Source: Knoxdaviesia capensis
Taxonomy: Eukaryota; Ascomycota; Sordariomycetes; Microascales; Gondwanamycetaceae
Assembly (NCBI GenBank): GCA_001510575.1
Contig: LNGK01000003.1
Span: 2,705,369-2,769,368, forward strand
DNA length: 64,000 nt
Direction: 5' to 3'
Part shown: piece after piece, positions 1 through 12,500 of the stretch
Position numbering within the stretch: position 1 is the stretch's first letter
How the letters are laid out: every line of letters starts with the position of its first letter
Notes under the pieces: model-generated
What the model was told of the DNA's origin: nothing
What the model saw: only the letters and a program-made list of their open reading frames with translations
Database searches by the model: none
Made by a program: the position numbers and the translations under genes

Positions 1-1707
1 GCATGATGCATGTCTCTGGCGGTGGCGAGCTGAGCAAAAGACCACGGAACGGGTTAAGTCTACTGCGAGGACCGAAGGATTTTGCAATAAAAGTAAGGTC
101 TGAGACATTCGTCCCTCTACTAGTTGCCAGGCTGGCTTGTAGGCTATATTCTCTGGGTACATGTACGCATCTTCGTGTGGCCGACGAGAACCGGTCCATG
201 TCATAACACCGAGCATTTTATTGTGAGCACAGCCGCGCAGCTTCGTGGGGTCCAGATATCCCGCAGTTTTACTCGCAACTCAGAAGTACTCTCGGGCAAT
301 CAGCAGTCAGGCAGATCCCCGTAAAGGTTACAAACGACGTCAGGAGCGGCTGTCATGTCCACTGGTCCGGTCGTTCCGGGTAGATAGATTCCCGGCATCC
401 AATACACCATGTCGGCGGAGGCCCTTCGTCCACATCAACATAGACCCCGAGGATGAAGTAGCCAAACAGCTCACTCTCCATCATGAATTCTTGTCCAGTG
501 CACATACGAGCTATAACCTGGGCGTAGCCGATGAAAAGACTCGTCGAGAGAAAAGACAAAAAATGTTCCATGGCGACGTTCCGACGTACATGACACCGCA
601 AAATCTATTCATAGAACCAGGTGGCTAGTGGTGGGAACTAGCAAAGAACCCAATCTCCCAACAGATTCCAAACCCAGCAAACGTAGGTCTGCAATCCTCC
701 GTTGCCCGTAGTTTAGCCCTCCACCGCCCGACACTGGTATCCGGGCCGGACAGTTCGCCCCGTTCGGGCCTAGTGTGGGCCGTCCTGCCGTTCCTCGACT
801 AGCGGTCCTGGGCCCGCCGGACAGCCGGCGCCGCGCTAAGGCGGCTAGAGCGGTGGCCGGACTGAGGATAGCGCGGCGGATCGCGAGATGGGTCGCTCGT
901 TACCCGGCGTCTGGGTGGTGGTGTGCAGAGTTTCCTTTGTGTTTCGCGAAGTGCTAGCTTGGGGACTAGCATATGCGACATTTTTGCTCTCTGGTGTCTG
1001 TCTCCGTATGTTGGTGGTTGATCAATGCAGGAAACTTGAAGGTTTCTCTGCCGATTGACACGCTGCTGCCCCAACCAACGACGTACTAGAGACAAGAGAG
1101 TAGCCGATCATTGGATGTCACTCTGCACGTCACCCGTCACTCGTGAGCCTCCACTCCAGAGGTGTACCGTATTCCATCCACACTCAGGATTAAACAGGAA
1201 ACACAGTGATCAAAGCAGCCGTCTCCCAACGGCAGAGGCTGAGCCCACGCACACCAGACTCGTTTGACCTGCCTGCAACGCACATGGCGACGCAGCGTGT
1301 GTTGCCAGTCCGACAACCGTGAATCCGCCCGCTGGTGCGACAGTGTCCCGCGAAACGGCGTGTCTGTGTTCACACGGAAAAGCGTGCGGCGCCTGCCTGT
1401 GTAACATGGCGGCGGCTAGCACCGGCTCGTCCCAGATAGGGCAGGAAAGCGAGGGTGCCCGGATATCGGGCCAGGCCCGTACCCTCCTGGTTGAAAGTGC
1501 ACTCAGGCGTTTGCGCTTCCCTTCTCTGCAAAGTTCAACATGGGCATGCGTGGTCATGCTTGCGAGCGGATAACGGTCGACGCGGTCTCCGGTCCTCCGC
1601 TGGGAAAGTCCATGGCTCAAAGCCACGAGGTGTATTCCACATGTGCCCCCTCAAGAGTCATCGTCCACTTTCACATGAGCGAGTGCAGGCGCCCATTTTT
1701 CACCTTT

Positions 1708-1800
1708 GACCTCCCTGCAGTCTGCCAGAAGTTGATCAATGTCAGAAGGGTGTCAGACCCCAAGATCGCAGTGATAGCGCACGGCAAGATTGTAACCACG
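1708..1800. repeat. diverged direct repeat, copy 1
   Basis: This segment shares the blocks CTGCCAGAAGT, GACCCCAAGATCGCA and GTAACCAC, in the same order, with 2070-2150. It contains roughly ten additional bases between the first two blocks. On the minus strand both copies read similar peptides (VVT...FWQ...RSK), so it may be a relic of a duplicated element that was once coding. No other member is visible in this window. Confidence 0.6.
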
Positions 1801-2069
1801 GTACCGTCGCAATGGCCCAGACCCAAGACTGGCCAGGCCGTACCGCCATGTTTAAAGTGTATTGAGGCCATTCACGCTGTCGCCCTCAAATGCTCAAGAT
1901 GGCCATAGCTGGGATTGTGGCGGGCGGGTGACAGTCAACGCAGGAGCCGGTAGTCCGGTCGTAAAGTCCCTGACGGCGGGTAACCACGAGAGCGAGGTAT
2001 GCCTCGTACCCCGCTCAAGGGGGATGGTTTAACTTCACACCACTCAGTGCAGGGACCGAATCTCCCTTC

Positions 2070-2150
2070 GACCTACAGTACATCTGCCAGAAGTCAAAGG
2101 ATTTCGGACCCCAAGATCGCAACAGCAGCACATGCAAGAGTGTAACCACA
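2070..2150. repeat. diverged direct repeat, copy 2
   Basis: Second copy of the segment at 1708-1800, in direct orientation about 360 bp downstream and with shared blocks in the same order. A separate 15-bp tandem duplication of the unit TGGGTGAATTGAG follows immediately at 2154-2183. Confidence 0.6.
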
Positions 2151-2153
2151 CAC

Positions 2154-2183
2154 TGGGTGAATTGAGATTGGGTGAATTGAGGG
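2154..2183. repeat. 15-bp tandem duplication
   Basis: The unit TGGGTGAATTGAGAT is followed directly by TGGGTGAATTGAGGG, two copies differing at the last two positions. It probably arose by local slippage. Confidence 0.8.
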
Positions 2184-4626
2184 ACTCTCTGGTACTGCAC
2201 GAAGGGTCCAGGATCAACCTCATGATTCCAGGAGCTCTGGTCACTAACTTAGAACTGGGTTCATGATAGCCCCGCACGAGGCTACCAACCAGAATCTGGA
2301 CGTGAGCAGGAAGAGGGACACCCGTCTTGCCATTCATATCCTCTTATTAGATCGAGGACTGCGTGCCAATGTCTCAAGCCCGAAGAATCCGTATCCTCGC
2401 CGCTACCTAAGCCCCAATGCGGCCGATAGACCTTGCAGCGTCTCACGCTATAGTCGTAGATCATTGTGAACCCGCCAGACCAGACATAAAAGCAGTCATT
2501 TTCCTTTCACAGGTCGGCCTTCAACCGAAAGTAGCGAGCAGCATGCTAAGTTCACTCGGTGCAGATATCCCAGCAGCTTATGGTCAGATGTGAGGACACA
2601 TACACGGCAAACAGCAGCGGCTGGGCCCTTTCCAACTGCGAAAGGCAAATGTATGCAACCGCATCATCAACCTTGGGAGAAAGAGCCAAACGATCGTTCC
2701 CTCCAAGACAAGCAGGTCACGGGCAGTCAGCTCCGACACGTGCGTTCGAGAGACACCTCTCAGCGCGAGCATGATCCAGACACAGCCAAGCCAAGCACCG
2801 TAGGATCCTATCATGGAAGCAGCGGCATGCAATACCAAGCCGGCTCCCGATCATGGACATGCCCACGCATATAGCAAACAGGAAGAAGACATACAGCGAG
2901 CGAAGCCCAACACGGGATGAAACCAGACCAGGTTCAGGCAATCCGGACATGACACCGACAACAGAAGCATTCCGAGTCAGCCGGATAGGAGAGAACAGCA
3001 TGCCAGCCCAGAGATGTACCCAGAGAGGGATCCAAAGAAGGACCCAAAGAACAAGAATGGTGAGAAGAATCAGAGCATGTCTTCGGTCTTCTGCTCATCC
3101 CCGCCCCTCTCTCTCTCTCTTCATAGTACCAATGCTATGGCAGGACTTTCCACTCTCCGAGCTGCGGATCTTGGCCGATCTATTGACTCTCCTTCACGAT
3201 AAGTCTAGGTTTAGACCCGGCCTGGTGAGGCAACGCGGAGATGGGAAATAAGCGGTAACACATCCACGGACCAAGTCCTGCAAGGAGGAGGAGGGAGTGG
3301 TCTGGACGGCTGTCCGGCAGTAGCTGTGGGCTGGTAGCAGGAGCAGAAACAAGATGATGTGCGGTGCATAAAACGGCAAGGCTTTGAAGGAATGACGGGA
3401 GAGGGTCAGTAAGATGGGAGGGAAAGTTAAAAAATCGTGCATGCCCAACCCTAACGCAGCTGGGAAGATTCGGTTTTGGCGAGGTGTGGCTGACAGAACT
3501 GTGGCGTGGGCGTTTCAGCCACACCCTGAATGTTGCAGCTGAGCACGAACGCACAGCTTCAATCATCAAAGAGAAGAAGAGCCAAGAGTAATCGGAAAAA
3601 GGGGGGGCCGCCGCCCGTGGTAGCACACAGCATACCAGTGCGAGTAGTTTCCCTAACATTGCAGACAGGACCACAAAAGAGAGCAAGATCGGCAAGGTGG
3701 TAGTCGGACCCGCTCCATCAGCACCGTTTTTCCGAAACGCGGAGAGCGTTTGAGCCGCTGCTGGCCCTGGTTTGATTGTTCTTGTGGTAGCTGGGAATTA
3801 CTTTCGGCCGGGGTTGAGCTCTTGGGGCCTGTGGATTCTCTAGACTCCGTAGATTTGGGGGGAGGAGACAAGAGAAGAAGCAAGGAATCGAGACACAGAG
3901 AGATAGAGATGGAGAGATGCCAGAGACACTGACTGGGTGCTGCAAGATGGAATCTCTCCGTGTCGCTGCTGGTTGCATCATTTCCTTGTGTCCTTTTCGC
4001 TGCCGTAATCATCCCCTTGTCACAGACAACTTCTGCATCGTCAATCCTGGTCAAGCCTGACACTGCCAACCCTCAGAGCAAGGCCCCCTCGGCAGGCCTT
4101 GGGAATGTCTGGGAGAGCTGCACACAGACCTTGGCCGAAAAAAGCACAGAGAGAAACAGCTAGGGCCCAACCCAGCACCTGGACGCAGAGTCCCCTTATT
4201 TTCCTGCTTGTTGTTCAGTGGGAGAGGCCAGCGTCACAAGTTATTGCCGGTGGGAACATGGATGTTGGGTGTTGGTGTTTACGGGGGAGACAGGACATAA
4301 ATAGGAAATGGCAGTCAGATTTGGCTTGAGATGAGACGGCGGCCATTTCATCTCGACCTTTCCGGCCAAGCCATGCCGAGTGTTCTGTGAGTAGGACTAT
4401 TTATATTACATCTGGGTTTGGGATCTCAGGCAGTGGCTAGGTAAGGGGAGGCTGTCTGTATCAACGAAGGGTACCTGCATCAATGAATGGGGAGAAGATG
4501 GAGAGATGGAGATGGAGAGTTGGAGAGAGGATGAAGTGGTGAGAGCAAGTCAGGGTCTCCGGAGAAAAGAGAGCACCGCGAGGAAGATCACGATCGGATG
4601 TCAGATTCTCCAGAGAGACCAGCGAG

Positions 4627-4651
4627 TGTGTGTGTGTGTGTGTGTGTGTGT
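4627..4651. repeat. (GT)n microsatellite
   Basis: Uninterrupted GT dinucleotide run of about twelve units in non-coding DNA. Confidence 0.9.
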
Positions 4652-6342
4652 GGCTGACATCACGTCAACTAACAACAACCACCAGACGAGACGGCTACGA
4701 ACTCTTTAGGCCGGAGCCACGGCACTCCCAGATTCGGGAACTGACAGCCAAGCATCGGGCGAAGAGGAGACCCAGGTTCAGACCAGGCCCAGGAAACGTG
4801 TGTGAGAGAGTGAGTGTGAGAGGTGTTTCTCTGCAGAGACCGACCGCGCTGGCCCTGCTCTACTACCCCCAAACCATGCATTGAGCAACCGATGCCTTGA
4901 TACACCGTCTGTGACCGTTCCGGGCCTCCGTTTTTCTTGGTATATGAATAGCACCCACACACTGCTTTTCCACTCCATATACCTGTCTGGTCTGTCTGTC
5001 TGCTGTCTGTCCACATACGCTAGCTATCCCACCCATCGACTTCTCTCTGCCATCTGCCACCCTTCCTGAGGCTTTTCATACACCACAACTGATACACTTC
5101 CAGACCCGGAGAACAAGCAGACAAGTAGCTGATAAAATAAACCTCGACCAGGGGGGAGCCACGATGGCGTCAAAGGCCTTGTCAAGAAGCATGTCCGTTG
5201 AGCCCAGCCTATAGTACCCTCAGCATAAGTTCATCGATACTCGAGGGCTGGAGCGTAAGAGTGAGAGCAACGAGTCTCAAAGACTACGAGGGCCTTCTCG
5301 AAGCACACAACCAAGAGCCGTAAGTGTTACACTCAAGACTTGGCTGGCCAGGCGGCGTAACACCGCAAACAAGACGGCCCTGCACACACTCTCCTCCTCT
5401 CTCTGGGTTCTCTCTATTGCAGCCCACCACCCACCCACCCATGCCTTGCTTGTTTTCTGCTGTGTCCATCGATGATCTTCCTTGGCCACTGCTGGTGTGT
5501 TTTGTTCTGCAGAGCCCTGTCCGGATCTCTCTCGCCTGCGAAGGTACTCGTGATCGCCGCTCTCACACACACTTTCTTTTCTTTCCATCCTCCTCCTCTT
5601 ATCACCGCCTCTCTTCCACCCTTTCCTTTTTCCTTCTTCTTTTTTTTCCCCTTCTCTTTTCTTTCTTTTGCTCATTCAATTCGTTTCCTCATTGGCTTTT
5701 CTCTTCCTCCTTCCAGCTACGAGAGACCAAGTCCAATCTGAAAGTGCGAGGTCGGTGGCCCATTTTCAATTGATTCATTCTCTCGGGCCGTGAAAAGCCG
5801 TGGGTTGTTCTCTTTCTTTTTTTTGCTTCATTTTTTTTGCGTGTTCATGTGCTTTTCTATGGCTTCATACCTTCATTCTTCACTCATGTAATTACTTCTT
5901 TTTTTCTCTCTCTTTTCTTCTGTTGGCAGGCCCGGCTGCATCTTTCTGATTCTCATCATTCCTTATTCCTATTATTATTATTTATTGTGATTTACTTCAT
6001 TCATTGCAAAGCGGTTGATTTCCTCGTTTTCCTTTCCACTCCTTCTGATCCGTCTAATACCCCCTTCTTCGATCGATTGTTCTTTCATATACAACTGCTT
6101 CGAATACAAAGCTGAGCTGGCGTCTCACGATATATCCCAAAAGACGATAGACCACCAAGAGAGATAAATTCCGACCTCTGCGTTCATATCTCTCTCGACC
6201 TGATTTTTCCTGTTTTTGAACAGAGATTCCCGACTTCGACGACATCTAGATCTCCCCCGGAGCAGATGAGACCCGTCGGAAACCGTTAATCTCCTTTCCT
6301 TTTTCCTCTCCTCCTCCTCCTCCCTCCTCCTTCTCTCCGGCC

Positions 6343-8401
6343 ATGACGCCCTACTCCCTCCTCGTCATTTCGCTGGTCTCCTCCGGTTTGTGCTGGCCTC
6401 AGATTCCCTCCGATAATGTCCTGTTACCACGATTCGACGACGATGTCCCGCTGGCCGCCCGGCACCTCCCGGTCGACGACCCGAGCACGTTGATGCGCGT
6501 CACCCTGCCGGTCCAGCTCAGCAAAGCGCCGCAGCCGCCTGCCCGGCGGCAACTCCCCGTCGACACCGACTTCTCGTCCATGTCGCTAGTGACGCTGCCC
6601 GTGCAGTCCAAGCCGCGGCCCGCCGTGTCCGCCCGACAGTTTCCCGACGAGGACTTCGACTCGATCCCCCGCGTCACCCTGCCTGTGCACGTCACCCCCA
6701 AGTCGGTGATAGTTGCTCCCTCGGCGCGCTTGTCCCGCCGGACCGCCTCCATCCGCGCTATGGAGCCGCTGGACCGCCGGGACCTGACGCTGCCGCCGCC
6801 GACTGCCGACGAACTGCTATCTTTCCTGTCCACCCTCCCCGTGGCGGTGTCCCCCGGCGCTTCGCGCGTCACCGCCCGCAAGGCCGACCCGGCCGGAGTG
6901 CTGTCCATGCCGGTCATCCGCGGCCAGAAGCCCACCCTCAGCAGCCGTGCCATCCCGGTGCCGCTGGCCAACCGCTCCGATGTCGCGTACTACGCGCAAT
7001 GTAAGCTTAAACCTGTTGGCAGCTGATATCGGTGCTCACCATGCGAAGACCCGGAAACCACTAACACTCCGCAGTAAACATCGGAACCCCCCCACAACCG
7101 GTCTACGTGCAGGTCGACACCGGCTCGTTCGAGCTCTGGGTCAACCCCGACTGCGCCGTGCTGTCATCCGGCGACCGGCGCTTCTGCGAGGCTGTGGGCA
7201 AGTACACGCCCAGCCTGTCGACCACAGCCTCCGAGGCGGCCGGCAACAAGACGCTGCGCTACGGCATCGGCGCCGCCAACATCACCTACATCCGCGACAG
7301 CATCTCGCTGATGAACTCGGCCACCATGGTGCAGGTGCAGTTCGGCATGGCCACCAGCTCGGAGGACCAGTTCGCCGGCATCCTCGGCATCGGCTACGGC
7401 CAGGGCGTGACCACGCGCTACCGCAACTTCGTCGACGAGCTGCAGTCGCAGGGCGTGACGCGCACGCGCACCTTCAGCCTGGGGCTCGGGTCCAAGGACG
7501 ACAGCGAGGGCGTGCTCGTGTTCGGCGGCGTCGACACCGCCAAGTTCGCCGGCGCGCTGACGCGGCTGCCGATCATCCCCGCCGCGTCGTCGCCCGACGG
7601 CGTGCCGCGCTACTGGGTGCAGCTGCGCGGCATCGCGCTGCACCCGCCCAGCGGCCGCCTGCGCCGCTATGCCAACACCAACATGGCCGTGTTCCTCGAC
7701 TCCGGCGCCACGCTGACCCTGCTGCCGCTCGCCCTGGCCAACGCCATCGCCGCCGACTTTGGCGCCGTCAACGGGCCCGACGAGAACGGCTTCTATCCCG
7801 TCGACTGCGCCGTGCTGAGCGCCCGCGGCACCCTCGACTTCCTCTTCGACGGCATCACCGTGCAGGTGCCGTACCGCGAGATTGTGCGCGTCATCCCCAC
7901 CTCGCCGCCGTCGTGCTGGCTGGGCATTGCGCCGAATAGTGATTTTGTGTTGCTGGGAGATACCTTTCTCCGGTCGGTCTATGGTAAGCCTCCCCCAATT
8001 CGTGGCCATCCTTCTCTACAAGTATGTGCAATCATTACCAGCTTTGCTAACCTTCCCCCCCAGTCGTCTTCGACCCCGACCGCAACAACACCTACATGGC
8101 CCAGTACAACAACTGCGGCACGAACCTCGTCACCGTGTCGGCCCCGGAAGACGTGGCCGCCATGACCGGCTCGTGCTCGCTGACCCTCGGCGCTGCCGTC
8201 GCCGACTCCGCGCCGGCCGCCTCCGTCAACCCCGCCACCCCGTCACCTACCGGCCTCTCCTCGCCGCCCGGCGCGTCTATCGCGCCCTCCGGCGCAGGCG
8301 TGGTGTCGTCGGTGCCCAGCGGCGCGTCCATGTTCTCGATCGCGTCGTCGGTGGCGTCCGCCTTGATGGTTGTGGCTGTGACCATGGTGATCTGGTTATA
8401 G
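6343..8401 (+). CDS. secreted, probably GPI-anchored pepsin-like aspartic protease with a repeat-bearing pro-region
   Basis: Three exons: 6343-7000, 7075-7983 and 8064-8401 (introns with GTAAGC...GCAG and GTAAGC...CAG), giving 634 aa. Residues 1-17 are a signal peptide. Residues 18-219 form an unusually long pro-region with three imperfect modules (39-58, 67-88, 97-116), each ending in VTLPV plus Q or H; RR pairs at 68-69, 132-133 and 145-146 could be Kex2 sites. The catalytic domain opens with NIGTPPQPVYVQVDTGS (first Asp, about 234) and carries the second Asp in FLDSGATLTLLP (about 428), the family A1 pair. A Ser/Pro/Ala-rich stalk and a hydrophobic C-terminus ending MVIWL fit GPI attachment, as in yapsin/OPSB-type proteases acting at the cell wall or surface. 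The frame is continuous across both splice joints. The family assignment is firm; the substrate is unknown. Confidence 0.93.
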
Positions 8402-8758
8402 TCCGGGGGATGGAAGTCTATTGCACACACAACCTGCCGAGGTTAATAAAAGATGTATGGACGATGCCGGCCTTTTTTAAAGTTTGAGAGAAAGGTTTTG
8501 AGCGTCACCCTCCCTGCTGCGGTATATATGCATGCGATGTTTATTAGCATCTCCATTTTTTTGATGAGCCGTTATGTCCACGACAGAATAAATTCAGTGA
8601 AATCATTGAGAAATAGGACCTCTTGTGTGAAAGACGTGAAATTAAATTAATCAAAACTGAAGCGGAAGAACCTCCGATGGTGGGGCCGGAGGCCCTGAAC
8701 CTTGGGCGGACCTTGACTATATCCCCATCCTCCTTTGACTGACGGCGACACCCAAAGG
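8402..8758. other. convergent intergenic spacer
   Basis: This is the roughly 360-bp spacer between two genes that end toward each other. It is A/T-rich around 8560-8660 and shows no gene or structure beyond a possible poly(A) signal. Confidence 0.6.
8445..8450 (+). promoter_or_regulatory. AATAAA poly(A)-signal-like hexamer
   Basis: A canonical AATAAA lies 44 nt after the aspartic protease stop codon. Fungal 3' ends are only loosely dependent on this hexamer, so this is a suggestion. Confidence 0.4.
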
Positions 8759-9567
8759 TCAAAAGAGATCAACCTCCCTTCCTTCCAGCCACTCTTCCAT
8801 ACTAGTATACAGTCCCTCCCAAGCCTTATGGTCATGCAGAGTTATCAGCTTATCGTCAATACTATACCCAAGAGTTTGCTGAGCAGCGCCCAAGTACCGA
8901 TATCCCTCGGGAAGTGCCGCGAGAGTGTCTTCCGCGAACACAGGGATAGTCACGCCGTCCACCGGCACAATCTTGTCCTTCTCATAGACAAGCTTGACGT
9001 ACTTGGTCTTCCAGCCGGCCCCGTCAACCTTCTCACAGAAGAAGATGAACCGGCAATCGCAGTCGACGTCGAACTCCTTCGCCGGGGACGCCGTCGCCGC
9101 ATCGGCGGGCGAGGTCGTCATGGACGGCAGGATCTTGAAGCGCTGGGTGATGGTGGCCTTCATCTTTCCCACGGCGCGGTTGCGGGCGGGCGCGATATCG
9201 ACCAGCGTGCCGCATTCGCGATGTTGGATGAACGCGCCGTTCTGCTTGCCCTGCTTCGAGATCTCGATGAAGTCGCCCACCGGGAGGGCTCCGGTCCAGG
9301 CTGGGTTCCCGTGTTAGTCTTTGTGGTCTCATAGGACTTGACGTCATTGCCAAGCCGAGAGACGGAACATGTTTGAGGAGCTCACTTACTTGTCCACACG
9401 CAGGCATCGTCGGTGAATAAGCTTTCAAACCGGCTCCATTCTGACGCGTCACGGTACACTGGCCACCCTTTACATAGTTCAGAGACGGCCAGGCGGTCGA
9501 GAAGGTCTTCTTGGCTGCCGTTGATGTGGCAGAAGAGTTGCTTGTGAGGATCGTTGGGAGAAGTCAT
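8759..9567 (-). CDS. SnoaL/NTF2-fold protein (SnoaL-like domain)
   Basis: Two exons on the minus strand, 9567-9390 and 9300-8759, separated by an 89-nt intron (GTAAGT donor, ACTAAC branch, CCCAG acceptor). The product has 239 aa. The spliced joint restores ACVWTTWTGALPVGDFIE, which matches the conserved core of fungal SnoaL-like proteins. The preceding WPVYRDASEWSRFESLFTDD is the typical first helix and strand of this alpha/beta-barrel fold, and HREC follows the joint. Members of this superfamily are cyclases, dehydratases or small-ligand binding proteins; no catalytic set can be assigned here, so the reaction is unknown. No signal peptide is seen, so it is probably cytosolic. It converges on the aspartic protease, and there is no evidence of a biosynthetic cluster. 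Confidence 0.85.
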
Positions 9568-12500
9568 GTTGATGAGTGAGTGTGTGTGTGTGTGTTCGTG
9601 TCAGGGAGTATAGGTGTGGACTTGACCAGAGAAACGTGGATATCGGTACGACAATGATGGGAGAAGCACGACTTCAATGAGGTAAGGTGAGAAGATGATG
9701 GATGTGAGCACACACAAGATTCTCAAAAGGGATCACTGTAGGAGATGTCCAGTCTTTATACATCCACGATTCCCACCGACCACACAGCAATATTTTGATG
9801 CTCCGAATCGGAAGTCACAGACAACAAACACTTCGTGCCACATCGGCTTGGCCCAGAGAAACACCAGAGCATCCGATCCTTCTAACATCAATATCTGTAG
9901 TCCGATCATGGCAGCAGCACCACCAGCAGCAGCAGCAGGACCCTCAGCCATGATCGGATCGGTAAGCTACATACACCGGAACCAGGGCCTTTCCTTCCGG
10001 CCACACACGCAAATCGAACCATGACTGTCCTAGAGTTCCACAGAGAGCACCTTCTAAGATACCAGTGTTGGGCGTGATCATAAACTGGGGCGAGGCTTTC
10101 CCGGACAGGGGCCCAGACGCAGAGAGACAAAGCTTGCACTTGTTCCTGCGACTGTATGCAGGAGAAGCCCTATACCGGCCACGGTCGTACATGTCAGACA
10201 TACATACGGCTCTGAAGGAAGGACCGATGAATGTGAATGGGTGCTTGGGAACTAGGAGTCTGCTCCGTGGCCCGACTTGTGTGAGTGTTGATTGCTAGCC
10301 AAACACTGGAGGGCAGTCGACAGGCCGATGATCGGCGATGCCACACATATCCTGTTGTACCGGGAGCTACTGGCCCATCATCGGCAACGACGATCAACGA
10401 TGGCCGGATAGAGGGATCCCGAACAGGACATGTTGACCCTTCCGGTTGAGATCTGGGCATTTGTACCGAGCCGACCCAGTCGATCGTGGACAAAGGTCCA
10501 ATGCCTCTCCATGATATCTGATCTAGGGTTGGACCTCTGACACTCTTCACACAAGACAGGCCAGCACGCGCAAGATGTGAGCCGCAATGGTAACCCTAGT
10601 TCTCCCTGTTCGCTTTGTGTTACGAAACCGTCCGGAGATAAACAGGAACCTCCCGTCGGGATTGCCTGTCTCCCGCAGTGTCCCGTATGTTTCCTCTGTT
10701 TCGTATCCGGGGAGAGTCTAGCATATGCAAACAACACCACCGCAACGCCACGGAGAGTCTAGACCCATGTGTGCATAGAAGACGCACAGAAGGCCAGGAA
10801 AACAGGCTTGCTGCAGAGGGCCCGGCCGGCTGCGTCCGGGACAGAATCAAGTGAGACAGGACAGCCAGGATGGCGTGGGAAAGCAGAACCAGCGTCCGGC
10901 AAGACATTTCTCCGTGCAGGTGTTCGCATCTAATTCCTGATGGCCGTCTCGGCCGGACATCCCCTTCTAGAGTTGCAGAGCCGAAGAGTGTCCGGTCGTA
11001 TGTGGGCCAGTATCTCCGGCAAATCTCCGTGCAGCTGGTTCGTATCGAGAGCCGCCCACGATCGGCCAGTGTCTTTTTGCAGCGCGTCCTGACGTGGATC
11101 CCCGCCGGAAGCATTTTCCTTCCTCCACTAAAGCCCCGGGGCCTTGTCCACTTTCCCCGGTCCGGAGACAAGCGACATCAGTGTGGGTTCGACCTAGAGA
11201 CACAGGTGCTGGAACCCGACAGGGCCGCTGGAGCGCGCGATTGTCCCTAGGGCCCTCCCCGGCGGTGCCGCCGGAAACATCTGCACGCGTCACGCTAGGA
11301 GCCGGAACATGAAAGCGCGGACCTGCAGAGGTCCAGCAGCTCCGGGAGCAGCGGGATATGGCCAGGGCGTTTTGGATATGCCGGCCTCCGGGCAGTGAGA
11401 CTTGGCTCTGCACGTGTGGTTTTTCAACTTACTGGCCGAACTTCTGGCCGCGGCCAACTTCACGATGAAGGCACCAAAGATGAGCTAGGCCTGTAGGCGA
11501 AAACAACCGCCATATAAATGGACACAGCCGCGTTTAAACTTATGAGCCGCCGCTGGAACATGGGATGGCCCGGAGACGCTAATACAGAAGCAAAGAAGCT
11601 TTAGTCTAACTACACCTAAACACGAGAAATAGAAGTCTATCGAATGCTAGAGAAGGACGGCTAGATTACGACATCGCCGCGCCCAGGACCCACCCGGGGC
11701 GTCTCGGCCATCACAGTGTTGGCGATAGCTGGATATCACACTCCGGGGTGGGTCAATGTACCGCCGAGATTTAGTGGGCCGCCTTGTGTCGACATCGTGA
11801 TCGATGTCCATTTGTATCACGACACTAAGTAGGGTGTGCTTGGGGTGGATATTTGCTTGTGCCTCTCGGAGACACCTTCTCGCCGTGGGTGTGTGATGAA
11901 ATTCCAACACCACGGCGTTCAAATAGATCGGGAAATGAGTTGTCTTTATGCCGTATGGCGGTCCTTAAACCGAGCACCCCGGAGCTGTTCGGCATTCTCG
12001 CCACACATCACCCGGAAGCGTCCACCCAACACGCGTACGTGGACCTCAACATGTCCTAGCGTCTGCTCCATGAAATCATCCGTCCGCTCCGGATTGGGTT
12101 TGGTGGTGATCAGGAAGTAGTCGCAGAAAATTCCATCGCGAGATCTTGCACAGACGACACGGTAGCCCGTTTGGCAACTGCACGGCAGCTGGAGCTCATC
12201 GCTCTGCGAAAGAGCGAACGGCAGGCCTGACACCGAAGTCTATCCGGTAACGATGTGTATCGCCGGGGAGTCCGCGAGAACTGGTTTCGTCTCCCGAGAT
12301 GACGTGCGTGGAGGTTGTCTGGACATCTGGTTTCGAGATATCTTGCAGGTGAAAAGGGCCAAATCTCACAGCACACACTTGGGCAGATACGCGCACCTCT
12401 GAGCACGCTACGAAGAGTATTCTGCAACCGGGACGTCTGTCGGTGATGCCAAGCACCATGGACATGTCTTCATCAGGATCTCTCTCTTTCTCGCCGGAGC

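Larger units (their letters stand above)
1..6342. other. gene-poor interval with pyrimidine-rich leader at its right end
   Basis: I find no convincing gene here. The open frames up to 171 codons show no recognisable domain, no plausible splice structure and no consistent codon bias. The interval contains a diverged duplicated segment (1708-1800 and 2070-2150), a 15-bp tandem duplication (2154-2183) and a GT microsatellite (4627-4651). From about 5570 to 6342 the + strand is strongly C/T-rich, as expected for the promoter and 5' leader of the aspartic protease that starts at 6343. A possible 3' splice site (TGTTGGCAG, near 5929) could belong to a leader intron. This last point is inference. 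Confidence 0.5.

Noticed and set aside
245..628. 127-codon open frame near the left edge
   Set aside because: No domain, no initiation context and no homologous look; probably chance.
3180..3695. 171-codon minus-strand frame with hydrophobic start
   Set aside because: It could mimic a signal peptide, but the rest lacks any recognisable feature and the region shows no exon structure.
6947..7939. 330-codon + strand frame rich in Arg/His/Ala
   Set aside because: Out-of-frame reading of the aspartic protease exon; the real frame carries the DTG and DSG motifs.
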